From the NCBI GenBank assembly GCA_004298115.1, contig SCRJ01000200.1, positions 1 to 38,275 on the forward strand: a stretch of 38,275 nucleotides of DNA. Reading direction: 5' to 3'. The stretch's first letter is position 1. Each line of letters opens with the position of its first letter. The notes under the pieces were generated by a model that was given only the letters and a program-made list of their open reading frames with translations, was not told where the DNA came from and did not search any database. Positions 7,916 to 15,262 of the stretch are shown here, piece by piece. This stretch comes from Acidobacteriota bacterium (GTDB taxonomy: Bacteria > Acidobacteriota > Thermoanaerobaculia > Thermoanaerobaculales > Thermoanaerobaculaceae). The position numbers and the translations under genes were made by a program.

Positions 7916-9184
7916 CTACCGCGGCGGCTCGGGCCGGGGCGGGCGCCATCGCCCGCGCAGCAGGCGCTGCATCAGGGGTCCGCTGAGCATCGAGGTCACG
8001 AGCGCCATCACGACCAACGCGACGAAGAGCGACTCGCCGATCACACCGCGTTGCAGGGCGACCAACCCGAGGATGATTTCCATCCCGCCCCGGGCGTTCA
8101 TCGCGGCCGCGACGGCCCACGCCTCGCGCGGCGGCATGCCGGCGAGCCGGGCCGCCGCGCCGGCGCCGGCGAACTTGCCGACACACGCCAGCGCCAGCAC
8201 GCTCAGCACGAGGGCGGCGTCGAACGAGCGCGCGAAGTCGACGCGCAGGCCGATGCTGGCGAAGAACAACGGGGCGAAGAGGTAGGAGGCGAACCGCTCG
8301 GTCGTCTCCCGCATCTCGTGGCCGAAGTGCTCGCAGTCGCCGAGGGCGATCCCGACCAGGAACGAGCCGAACACCGCGTGGACGCCGATCCACTCCGCGA
8401 CCGCCGCCGCGAAGAAGGCGAGGGCGAGGGAGAAGCCCAGCACCCCGCCTGGCCAGGAGAAGTGGCGCTGCACCCAGCGCAGGTGGCGGTGGATCGCCCA
8501 ACGACCGACGGTGAGCATCAGCAGTGCGAAGCCGATGGTGAGCGCGATGGTCGACCCGACCGAATGCCGAACCGCCCCGCCGCGACCCATCAGGGCCAGC
8601 ACGATGCCAAAGACGAACCAACCGGCGAGGTCGTCCACCATCGCCGCCGCGACCGTAACCTGGCCAACGTCGGTGCGGAAGAGGTCGAGATCCATCAGCG
8701 TGCGGGCGATGACCGGCAGCGCCGAGATCGCGAGCGCGACGGCGAAGAAGAGGGCGGGGGCGAGCGAGTCCTGCCCGGGTTGGCGCCCCAACAGACCGGG
8801 CGCGGCGAATACGGTCGCGAACCCGAGGGCAAACGGCACGGCGAGACCGCCGGCGCTCACGGCCACGGCGACCCGGCCGAGGCGCAGGACCCGGAACAGA
8901 TCGACCTCCATCCCGGCCACGAGGAGGAAGAGCACGATCGAAACGGCGGCGATCCCGTCCAGGACCGGGCCGAGCCCGCCGTGCGTTGGGAAGATCGCCG
9001 CTTCGGCGGCCGGGGACACCGCGCCCAGGACCGTGGGCCCGAGCACGACCCCGGCGAGAATCTCGCCGACGACGGCGGGCTGCCCGAGCGTGCGTGACAA
9101 CTCGCCCAGAAGCCGCGCGAGCGCGAGCAGCACGCCCAGCGCCAGCAGCAGGGCGGTGATGTCCTCCGGCTGAAGTGTCGCCAT
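7916..9184 (-). CDS. CPA2-family cation:proton antiporter
   Basis: 422 residues with about 12-13 hydrophobic segments across the whole length and no C-terminal RCK/TrkA domain. The segment GQPAVVGEILAGVVLGPTVLG is the hallmark start of CPA2/Kef-type exchangers. AAAMVDDLAGWFVFG carries the conserved Asp-Asp pair used for ion/proton exchange, and NARGGMEIILG is the C-terminal signature. It should exchange Na+ or K+ for H+ at the inner membrane; ion specificity is not deducible. ATG at 9184 has AGGAG a few nt upstream. It diverges from the SulP transporter gene across 148 nt, suggesting shared regulation of ion and bicarbonate/sulfate transport. Confidence 0.93.
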   Translation of the reverse strand: MATLQPEDITALLLALGVLLALARLLGELSRTLGQPAVVGEILAGVVLGPTVLGAVSPAAEAAIFPTHGGLGPVLDGIAAVSIVLFLLVAGMEVDLFRVLRLGRVAVAVSAGGLAVPFALGFATVFAAPGLLGRQPGQDSLAPALFFAVALAISALPVIARTLMDLDLFRTDVGQVTVAAAMVDDLAGWFVFGIVLALMGRGGAVRHSVGSTIALTIGFALLMLTVGRWAIHRHLRWVQRHFSWPGGVLGFSLALAFFAAAVAEWIGVHAVFGSFLVGIALGDCEHFGHEMRETTERFASYLFAPLFFASIGLRVDFARSFDAALVLSVLALACVGKFAGAGAAARLAGMPPREAWAVAAAMNARGGMEIILGLVALQRGVIGESLFVALVVMALVTSMLSGPLMQRLLRGRWRPPRPEPPR

Positions 9185-9310
9185 GGCTCCTGAGCTCCTT
9201 CGCGCCGTCCAGGGAAGTTTGGAGCGTCCATGCCAACAAATCGGCCCACCGGTGTCAAGCGGGCGAGTCGGCCGCGTGACGGGGCGGCGCCGGGGGAACC
9301 TATGCATTGC

Positions 9311-9316
9311 TATGCT
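9311..9316 (+). promoter_or_regulatory. Putative -10 element TATGCT of the SulP gene
   Basis: TATGCT lies 16 nt before the SulP start codon and just ahead of its GGGAGA Shine-Dalgarno. This predicts a very short leader of roughly 10 nt. No clear -35 is present. Confidence 0.4.
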
Positions 9317-9332
9317 TGGCGCGGGGAGATCG

Positions 9333-11465
9333 ATGAACCTCAGCGGGACACTGGTATCGGCGGGCCGGCGCTTCGCGCGGCCGCTCGAGATCGTCAGAGG
9401 CTACCGCCGCGCCGACCTGCCGGCGGACGTCGCGTCCGGCGTCACGGTGGGGCTGATCTCGATCCCGCAGGGCATCGCCTTTGCGGCGATCGCCCACCTG
9501 CCCCCTTCCGCGGGGCTCTACTCGGCGGTGGTCGCCGGGATCGCCGGGGCGCTCTGGGGTTCCTCCCGCCACCTCGTCACCGGGCCGAGCACGGCGGGGT
9601 CGATCCTGCTGTTCTCGATCCTGGTCCCGCTCGTCCCCGTCGATTCGCCGGACTTCCTCGCCGCCGCGGCGTTGATGGCCGTCTTCGTCGGGCTCTACCG
9701 CATCGGCTTCGGGCTCGCGGGCCTCGGGGCCCTCGTCAACATCGCGTCGCGCGCGGTGCTCCTCGGCTTCACCACCGGGATCGCCGCCCTCATCGGCTTC
9801 GGCGAGCTGGTCAACGTCCTGCGGCTGCCGCTCCACCGCTCGCCGAGCTTCCTCGCCAACCTCGCGGGCGTGCTCACCGACCTGGGCCAGGCCCACCTCC
9901 CCAGCGCGGCGATCGGCCTCGCGACGATCGCGGTCGTGCTCGTGCTCGGCCGCATCGACCGGCGCGTCCCGGGGCCGCTGATGGCGCTCATCGCCGTCAG
10001 CGCGGGCGTGGCGTGGCTGGGCGCGGCTCGGCTCGGCGTCGAGACCTCCGGCGAGGTGCCGCGCGCGCTGCCGGAGCTCTCGCACTTCCCCCTCGAACAC
10101 CTGGCGGCGACCGGCGTGCTGCCGCAGCTCGTCGTCGGCGGGCTCGCGGTCGCGCTGCTCGGCCTGTTCGAGGCGGTGTCGATCGGCCGGGTCGCGGCGA
10201 CCGCCGGCGGGGAGCGGCTCGACGTCAACCAGGAGCTCATCGGCCAGGGGATGGCGAACCTCGCCGCCGGGGTCTTCTCCGGCTACCCCTGCTCCGGCTC
10301 GTTCAACCGCACCGCCGTCAACCTCGAATCCGGGGGCCGCACCCAGCTCGCGTCCGTGTTCGCCGGCGTGTTCATCCTGGGCGCGATCCTCGCCTTCGGG
10401 CCCTACACGGCCCTGCTCCCCAAGCCGGCGATCGCCGGCCTCCTGATCGTGGCGGCGGGGAGCCTCGTCGACCGGGCCGGGATCCGCCGGGTCTTCCGCA
10501 CCTCCCAGAGCGAAGGGGTGATCCTCGTCATCACGTTTCTCGCCACGCTGTTGCTCCCGCTCGAGTTCGCCGTGCTGTCGGGGGTGATCCTCTCCCTCGG
10601 CCTGTACATCTACCAGTCCACCATGCCGACGGTGGTCCCGGCCGTTCCCGACGAGGAGTTCCGCCACCTCGTGGAGCGCGCCGGCGCGCCGGCTTGCCCG
10701 CAGCTCGCGGTGATGAGCGTCCGCGGGTCGCTGTTCTTCGGAGCGGCGCAGCACGTCGAGGACGCGCTGCTCGGGAACCTGGGCGAGAACCCGGGCCAGA
10801 ACCTCCTGTTGCTGCGGCTCCACGGCGTCGACCGCTGCGACGTCGCCGGCGTCGAGGCGCTCGAGCGCGTCGTGCGCGCCTACCGCGACCGCGACGGCGA
10901 CGTCTTCCTCGTCCGCGTCCGCATGCCGGTGCAGGAGATCTTCGACAGATCCGGCTTCTCCGCGTACCTCGGGCGCGACCACGTGCTGCAGCAGGAAGAG
11001 GCGATCGACTGGCTGTTCGAGGAGCGCATCGACCCGGCCGTGTGCATCTACGAGTGCGAGCAGCGCGTCTTCGCCGAGTGCCAGGCGCTCGAGAAGCACC
11101 ACTACGACGCGGCCCTGCCGGCGTACGTGCCGCGCGACCGGCACCCCATCTGCCACCTCTCGGTCGAGCAGTTCGAGCAGGCGCTGCGCGCGCATCGGGG
11201 CCGCGCCGAGTTGCTCGACGTGCGCGAGCCGGACGAGTTCAGGCGGGGCCACATCCCCGGGGCGCGGCTATTGCCGCTGCGGACCATCATGTCCGAGGCG
11301 CCCGGCCTCTCGCGCGACCGCCCGATCCTCCTGGTCTGCCGCTCGGGCCGGCGCTCGACGCGGGCGATGCACTGGCTGCTCGACCTCGGCTTCGAGCGCG
11401 TCTGCAACCTCAAGGGCGGCGTGCTCTCCTGGCGTGCGCGCGGCCGGCCGCTGGTCGTCGAGTAG
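9333..11465 (+). CDS. SulP-type anion transporter with STAS and C-terminal rhodanese domains
   Basis: 710 residues. Residues 1-430 are a SulP/SLC26 membrane domain with the N-terminal signature (DVASGVTVGLISIPQGIAFA), SSRHLVTGPSTAGSI and the downstream GYPCSGSFNRTAVN segment. About 460-585 form a cytoplasmic STAS domain (QLAVMSVRGSLFFG, LRLHGVDRCDVAGVEAL). A Cys-containing linker (ICIYECEQR-like, ECQALEKHH) leads to a rhodanese domain at about 607-710 with ELLDVREPDEFRRGHIPGA and the active-site loop CRSGRRS (Cys669). SulP proteins move sulfate, bicarbonate or other anions, often with Na+ or H+. The rhodanese part suggests a sulfur link, but this is inference. Start ATG 9333 has GGGAGA 4-6 nt upstream. 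Confidence 0.93.
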   Translation: MNLSGTLVSAGRRFARPLEIVRGYRRADLPADVASGVTVGLISIPQGIAFAAIAHLPPSAGLYSAVVAGIAGALWGSSRHLVTGPSTAGSILLFSILVPLVPVDSPDFLAAAALMAVFVGLYRIGFGLAGLGALVNIASRAVLLGFTTGIAALIGFGELVNVLRLPLHRSPSFLANLAGVLTDLGQAHLPSAAIGLATIAVVLVLGRIDRRVPGPLMALIAVSAGVAWLGAARLGVETSGEVPRALPELSHFPLEHLAATGVLPQLVVGGLAVALLGLFEAVSIGRVAATAGGERLDVNQELIGQGMANLAAGVFSGYPCSGSFNRTAVNLESGGRTQLASVFAGVFILGAILAFGPYTALLPKPAIAGLLIVAAGSLVDRAGIRRVFRTSQSEGVILVITFLATLLLPLEFAVLSGVILSLGLYIYQSTMPTVVPAVPDEEFRHLVERAGAPACPQLAVMSVRGSLFFGAAQHVEDALLGNLGENPGQNLLLLRLHGVDRCDVAGVEALERVVRAYRDRDGDVFLVRVRMPVQEIFDRSGFSAYLGRDHVLQQEEAIDWLFEERIDPAVCIYECEQRVFAECQALEKHHYDAALPAYVPRDRHPICHLSVEQFEQALRAHRGRAELLDVREPDEFRRGHIPGARLLPLRTIMSEAPGLSRDRPILLVCRSGRRSTRAMHWLLDLGFERVCNLKGGVLSWRARGRPLVVE

Positions 11466-11668
11466 CCGGCGGCCAACCGCGGGAGCCGGCGGGTCTGGCG
11501 GCCGACGGCGTCCTCGAGCGCGATAGACCGCTCGCCGACACCTTCGAGCACGACCGGGCGCCGCTGCCGGCCGCCGCACGCGTGGCGCTCGGACTCGCGC
11601 CCGATGCAACATCGAGGACGCGATCGCTGGTCTGCGGGGGCGGTGGAACGAATGGGGGTTTCTCCAGA

Positions 11669-11698
11669 CCCGTTGGCCGTGAAAGAAGGTCGGGGAGG
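11669..11698 (+). repeat. 30-nt direct repeat, copy 1
   Basis: Runs from CCCGTTGGCCGTGAA to GGTCGGGGAGG. It matches 27 of 30 positions with the copy at 11751-11780; spacing between copies is 82 nt. Confidence 0.75.
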
Positions 11699-11725
11699 CC
11701 CCGGGAGCCTCCGTTCGTTCCCTAC

Positions 11726-11744
11726 GCCAGACCTGGTACCCAAA
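11726..11744 (+). repeat. Partial copy of the 33-nt dispersed element
   Basis: GCCAGACCTGGTACCCAAA matches 18 of 19 positions of the right-hand element at 13087-13119 (minus strand). It lies between the two 30-nt direct repeats. Confidence 0.65.
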
Positions 11745-11750
11745 CCCAGG

Positions 11751-11780
11751 CCCGTTTGCCGTGAATCAAGGTCGGGGAGG
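11751..11780 (+). repeat. 30-nt direct repeat, copy 2
   Basis: Runs from CCCGTTTGCCGTGAA to GGTCGGGGAGG, differing from copy 1 at three positions. It is followed 17 nt later by the full 33-nt element. Confidence 0.75.
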
Positions 11781-11797
11781 ACCCCGAGGAGACCGGC

Positions 11798-11830
11798 TTT
11801 GTCAACAGTGCCGGACCTGACACCCAAATC
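11798..11830 (+). repeat. 33-nt dispersed element, left inverted copy
   Basis: Begins TTTGTCAACAG and ends ACCCAAATC. It matches 29 of 33 positions of the minus-strand copy at 13087-13119. The two copies face each other 1.26 kb apart around the secreted-protein gene at 12190-12696. The element runs directly into the receiver remnant, so the junction may be a recombination or insertion scar. Confidence 0.7.
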
Positions 11831-11974
11831 CTCACGTCCGGCTACGCCGAGGACGAGGCCGTGCGGCGCGGCGTCACGGCCGGAGACGTGAGGTTCCTCC
11901 AGAAGCCGTTCAGCATGGAAGCGCTGACCCGTGAGGTGCGCACGGCGCTCGAGGAGCAGAAGGACCCGGGATAG
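11826..11974 (+). pseudogene. Remnant of a response-regulator receiver domain (C-terminal third)
   Basis: From codon 11828 the frame reads ILTSGYAEDEAVRRG and then FLQKPF before a TAG at 11972-11974. This is the alpha4-beta5-alpha5 end of a receiver domain, including the conserved Ser/Thr-switch region and Lys. It matches 22 of 28 residues of the corresponding part of the kinase at the window start (residues about 378-404). The phospho-acceptor Asp and everything before it are missing; the sequence just upstream is the 33-nt repeat. No start codon or Shine-Dalgarno is placed for it. It is read as a decayed fragment of a paralogous hybrid kinase or regulator. Confidence 0.8.
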
Positions 11975-12189
11975 GACTCGACGCGAGCGCGCGCGCCGGG
12001 TCCCCGTCTCGCGCACCCGTCCCGCTCGCGTCCCGAGGTCCCGTGTTGCCCATCCTCAACCGCGATGAGCGTGACGCCTCCGCCTCGAACACCGGATGGG
12101 GTCGGATCCAAGCGGGCGCCTGGAGCGCTGCCGAGCGGTGCGCGCCGGCGGACTGCGATGCAAAGCCGAACCGCAGGGACGGCCACGCG

Positions 12190-12696
12190 TCAGGGCGTCC
12201 CCGCCGCCTTCTTGGCCTGGGCCCGCTCCCACGCCCGCTGCTCGTTCAGGATCCCCTTGGAGACGAGAGTCACGTAGCCCACCTTCCCGACCGGGTCGAA
12301 GTGGAGGACGATGGCCGTCACGCCGCCGACCCAGAGACGGTGCTCCACGGACTTGTTCGGCTGGGTGCCGCTGTCGAACTTCTCCGTGAAGGTGTCCAGG
12401 ATACACTTGTAGTTGTCGAGCCCGCGGAACGCCACGCGCACGTCGGACAGCCTCCCCTGCCAGAACCCGTACTCCACGCTCTCGAGCTTCGCGCACCCCA
12501 GCTTTGGGGAGTCCTCGGGGTCCTCGTAGAGCCGGATGCCGCCGAAGGTGGGGTCGGTCTCGACCGGCAACCCCCACGCGGGCGGGGGAGACATCCCCCA
12601 CTCGTGGCCGCGGAAGCCCGGCTCCTCGTTCTGGTAGGCGCCCGCCGCCGCCGCCATGACCGCCACCGCGAAGACCGCCAACACGCGCTTCTTCAT
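12190..12696 (-). CDS. Secreted protein of unknown function
   Basis: 168 residues with a signal peptide (MKKRVLAVFAVAVMAAAAGA). The mature part opens FRGHEWGMSPPP and has GGIRLYEDPED, KLESVEYGFWQGRLSDVRV, a helix with ILDTFTEKF, and VEHRLWVGGVTAIVLHFDPVGKVGYV. This 'FRGxxWG...GI.LY...D...ESVEYGFW.G.L' plan recurs in small exported proteins of environmental bacteria whose function is unknown to me. A GGGGGG-type Shine-Dalgarno precedes ATG 12696. The C-terminus is charged (WERAQAKKAAG). The gene lies alone between two inverted copies of the 33-nt element, in a region otherwise full of decay. Confidence 0.8.
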   Translation of the reverse strand: MKKRVLAVFAVAVMAAAAGAYQNEEPGFRGHEWGMSPPPAWGLPVETDPTFGGIRLYEDPEDSPKLGCAKLESVEYGFWQGRLSDVRVAFRGLDNYKCILDTFTEKFDSGTQPNKSVEHRLWVGGVTAIVLHFDPVGKVGYVTLVSKGILNEQRAWERAQAKKAAGTP

Positions 12697-13086
12697 CCCG
12701 CCCCCCGTTTCCTCGCCGCGCCAGGCCGCTCCGGGGCCCGAGACCCTCACGGTCGCCGTGGCTGAGCGAGAGGGCCCCTCGGCCGCCTTCGTGTCTTGTA
12801 CTCCCTTTTCGCGAGGTAATCCATGCGGCGAACGCGCCGGAGCCGCCCCGGTGGCCGGCGTCCGTACCTCACCTTCCTCGGTCTCGGCTGGCCCCGAGCC
12901 GGCCGAGCGACTCTTCCGAGGCGAGCCGCCTTTCGTGGCATGACGCTTCCGCACGTTTCCACTCGTTGGTCCGCGCCAGGTCCGGTTTCGCAACGCCCGG
13001 GTCGATAAGCACGCCAGCTGCCACGTTGACCACGCGCAGGCCATCCACCTCGATCCCGGGATGCACGGAACCCATCTGGGTTTCTC
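12697..13086. other. Intergenic stretch upstream of the secreted-protein gene
   Basis: About 390 nt without a supported gene. Several frames stay open on the minus strand but show no domain, no Shine-Dalgarno and Arg/Pro/Gly-rich translations typical of non-coding GC-rich DNA. The right inverted repeat and then tRNA-Leu follow. Confidence 0.5.
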
Positions 13087-13119
13087 GATTTGGGTACCAG
13101 GTCCGGCATAGTTGACAAA
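13087..13119 (-). repeat. 33-nt dispersed element, right inverted copy
   Basis: On the minus strand it begins TTTGTCAACTA and ends ACCCAAATC, with a central GGTACC. It is in inverted orientation to the copy at 11798-11830 (29 of 33 identical). It sits 32 nt from the 3' end of the tRNA-Leu gene, a typical place for inserted sequences. Confidence 0.7.
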
Positions 13120-13150
13120 CTCACGGCCCGGGCGCGGGCCGCAGATCGGG

Positions 13151-13236
13151 TGGTGCCGGAGGAGGGGGTCGAACCCTCATGCCCTTGCGGGCCCGGGATT
13201 TTAAATCCCGTGCGTCTGCCATTTCGCCACTCCGGC
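13151..13236 (-). tRNA. tRNA-Leu (anticodon UAA)
   Basis: On the minus strand the 86-nt sequence folds as a class II tRNA. The acceptor stem is GCCGGAG/CTCCGGC with discriminator A and an encoded CCA (plus 13151-13153). The anticodon arm is CGGGA-TTTAAAA-TCCCG, giving anticodon UAA, which reads UUA. The long variable arm is GGCCCGCAAGGGC-like, and the T arm is GAGGG-TTCGACC-CCCTC. In such GC-rich DNA UUA codons should be rare, so this tRNA may also serve UUG by wobble. Confidence 0.96.
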
Positions 13237-13313
13237 GTGGAGCGCACCGCGGGCCGCACGCGCCGGCCCGGCGGGGTCTTGGTGACGGTCGTTTCCGGTC
13301 CCGCGGTCAGGCG

Positions 13314-14438
13314 TCAGGAGTGCATCAGCGCCGCGACCTCGGCGACCGCGCGTAACGCCTCGGCGGCGGGGCCGTCCACGACCTCGACGTGGCCGCCGCG
13401 CTCGAGCACGGCGCGCGCCATGCGGTCGACCATGTGCGGCTCCGCGTCGACCTTCTTGCCGCACACCGGGCAGCGCTCGTCGGCGGGGTCGAAGAGCATG
13501 TTGCAGCCGTTGCAGATGCCGCCTTCGAGCGCGACCCCCTGCAGGTACACGAGCTTCCAGACGCGCCCTTCGTTGATCGCTTCCAGCGTCGCGGCGAGGC
13601 CGGCGACGGCGCGGCCGCCCTTGCGGACCTCCTTGAGCAGCTCGCGCACGACCTCCAGCTCCTCGGCGCGCTCGAGCCGCGTCTGCACCTCGCCGGCACG
13701 CGACAGGATGGCGTCGGTGGTCGCGGTGACCGGGATCGGCAGCACCTCGACGAGGCGGCCGCGCAGGCGCTTCGGCAGGGCGCGGGCGAGCTCCGAGGCG
13801 ACGCCGACGTTGCCGCCGATGATGAGGCGGTCCACCTCGAGCTGTTCCATCAGGCGGGCGATTTCGCCGGCGACCAGGCGGACGTGGGTGGAGACGCTCT
13901 CGTCGTGGTGGCGCTCCATCTTCGACTGCGAGCGGAGCTTGTCCGAGGTAGGCGAGTCCGGGCGGGGCGGGACCGAGGAGATGAGGTCCTTGTGCTCCTC
14001 GATGTCGCCGAGGAACACGGTGAACAGGCGCGCCCGCTTCTGATCGACGAGGACGATGCCGAAGCGCTCGTGCTCGTCCAGCGCTTCGAGGAGCGGGCGC
14101 AGGAACGCCCCGTTGCTCCAGTAGGCGAAGGACGGCATCGTGATGCGGACGACCTTGCGGAAGCTGACTCCGAGCGGGCGGTGCCGGGCGAGCACGAAGG
14201 TCTTTCCCGTCGGCTCGATGGTCTTGACGATCTCCTCGACCTCGCCGCAGGTGAGCGCCAACTCGTCGTCGTCAGGGTTCGCCGCCCGCAGCTGCTTGAG
14301 CATGTCCTTGAGGTGCGTCTCGAACTGGCGCTTGCGGTTGGCGGCGTTGGTCTGGTCCACGTCGAGGTAGACGGTCAGGGTCTTGCCCGGCGCCTGGGAG
14401 AGCTGCTGCAACTGCTCGATGTCACGATGTCGGATCAC
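13314..14438 (-). CDS. Bacterial eRF1-like (baeRF-type) protein with zinc knuckle
   Basis: 374 residues, cytosolic. It has the build of bacterial relatives of archaeal/eukaryal release factor 1: an N-terminal domain (1-130), a central RNase-H-like eRF1 domain 2 (FGIVLVDQKRARLFTVFLG, then RLIIGGNVGVASELARALP near 204-223), and an L7Ae-like domain 3 (KGGRAVAGLAATLEAINEG, VWKLVYLQG). A four-cysteine knuckle follows (Cys309, 312, 323, 326). The catalytic GGQ loop of eRF1 is not seen; the equivalent loop reads SQSKMERHHDES. A role in ribosome rescue or peptidyl-tRNA hydrolysis is therefore plausible but unproven. The GTG start at 14438 overlaps the upstream methyltransferase stop (GTGA), with GGGAGG ahead of it, indicating translational coupling. 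Confidence 0.82.
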   Translation of the reverse strand: MIRHRDIEQLQQLSQAPGKTLTVYLDVDQTNAANRKRQFETHLKDMLKQLRAANPDDDELALTCGEVEEIVKTIEPTGKTFVLARHRPLGVSFRKVVRITMPSFAYWSNGAFLRPLLEALDEHERFGIVLVDQKRARLFTVFLGDIEEHKDLISSVPPRPDSPTSDKLRSQSKMERHHDESVSTHVRLVAGEIARLMEQLEVDRLIIGGNVGVASELARALPKRLRGRLVEVLPIPVTATTDAILSRAGEVQTRLERAEELEVVRELLKEVRKGGRAVAGLAATLEAINEGRVWKLVYLQGVALEGGICNGCNMLFDPADERCPVCGKKVDAEPHMVDRMARAVLERGGHVEVVDGPAAEALRAVAEVAALMHS

Positions 14439-15262
14439 CGCGGCCTCCCTTTCCTATACTGCGATTCAAGTATAGGTGACCCCGCAACCCCCGCCAGCGA
14501 GGCCAGGATGACCGCGGCGGTGGCGCCGACGTTGAGCGACTCGACGCCATCGTCAAGCGGGACTGAGACTTGGCCCGAGCACCCCGAGGCGACCTCGGGC
14601 GAGACTCCCTGGCCCTCGTTGCCGAGCGCGAGCAGCAGCGGCGAGCGCGGGCGCCAGCGCGGCAGCGGCACGCCGGTGCGGCTCGCGGTCGCGACCACCT
14701 CGCCGCCGGCCCGCCGCACCGCGTCGGCCAGCGGCGCGAACGCGGCCTCGGCCTGGACGGGGAAGACGAGGGACTGGCCCGCGGAGGCGCGCACCGCGCG
14801 CGGCGAGAAGGGGTCGGCGCAGCCCGGGGAGCACGCCACGCCCGAGGCTTTGAACGCCGCGGCGCAGCGGATCACCGAGCCCACGTTGCCGGGGTCCTGG
14901 ACGCGGTCGAGGTAGACGACGACGCCGGCGGGCGCGAGACGGGCGCTCGGTAGCGCCACGACGGCCAGGACGCCCTGGGTCTGGCGGGTCGGCGCGATCT
15001 GCGCGGCCGTCGCGGCGTCGAGGAGGTGCACCCGGCCGGCGAGGACGACCTGCTCGATCTCGGGGCTGGCCCGCAACGCCCCGAGCTGCTCCGCAACGGT
15101 GAACAGCTCGACGATCGGAACGCCGGCGGCCGCGAGGTCGAGCGTGAGCTTGAGCCCGTCCACCGCCGTGAGCTCGGGCTCCTGGCGGGCGATGATGCGG
15201 CGAAGGCGCGCGACGCGGGGGTTGTGCCGGCCGAGCAGCTGCGGCGACCCGGTCTCACGCAT
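14435..15262 (-). CDS. TrmH/SpoU-family RNA 2'-O-methyltransferase
   Basis: 275 residues. The C-terminal SPOUT domain carries the three signatures: motif 1 DRVQDPGNVGSVIRCAAAF, motif 2 LALGNEGQG, and motif 3 SVPLDDGVESLNVGATAAVI. The knot region should bind SAM, and Asn and Arg of motif 1 and Ser/Asn of motif 3 are the catalytic positions. The N-terminal 100 residues (HNPRVARLRRIIARQ...) look like the RNA-binding substrate domain of the RlmB/TsnR-like group. The likely product is a ribose-methylated rRNA or tRNA; the target site is unknown. The start ATG 15262 lacks a strong Shine-Dalgarno and overlaps the stop of a possible 12-codon upstream frame. Its stop overlaps the eRF1-like gene by 4 nt. 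Confidence 0.9.
   Translation of the reverse strand: MRETGSPQLLGRHNPRVARLRRIIARQEPELTAVDGLKLTLDLAAAGVPIVELFTVAEQLGALRASPEIEQVVLAGRVHLLDAATAAQIAPTRQTQGVLAVVALPSARLAPAGVVVYLDRVQDPGNVGSVIRCAAAFKASGVACSPGCADPFSPRAVRASAGQSLVFPVQAEAAFAPLADAVRRAGGEVVATASRTGVPLPRWRPRSPLLLALGNEGQGVSPEVASGCSGQVSVPLDDGVESLNVGATAAVILASLAGVAGSPILESQYRKGRPR
14453..14476. repeat. Perfect inverted repeat CCTATACT-N8-AGTATAGG
   Basis: Both 8-bp arms are exact reverse complements. The site is inside the last codons of the methyltransferase gene, 15-38 nt before the eRF1-like start, and contains a TATACT -10-like sequence on either strand. It may mark an internal promoter/operator or an mRNA hairpin near the coupled start. Confidence 0.45.

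Larger units (their letters stand above)
11466..12189. other. Degraded, repeat-rich intergenic stretch
   Basis: About 720 nt with no intact gene. It contains two 30-nt direct repeats, a partial and a full copy of a 33-nt dispersed element, and the remnant of a response-regulator receiver domain, each listed separately. The remaining 215 nt (11975-12189) show nothing recognisable. Confidence 0.6.

Noticed and set aside
9300-11252. A 650-codon open frame opposite the SulP gene
   Set aside because: Its translation is a charged shadow (long R/E/D/A runs) with no family features; the plus-strand gene has clear domains.
11466-11764. Extension of the SulP protein or a new gene downstream of it
   Set aside because: The SulP frame stops cleanly after the rhodanese domain, and open frames here cross direct repeats without domains.
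12747-13259. Minus-strand frame covering tRNA-Leu and the right 33-nt repeat
   Set aside because: It runs through a well-formed tRNA and a repeat, has no Shine-Dalgarno and gives an Arg/Pro-rich translation.
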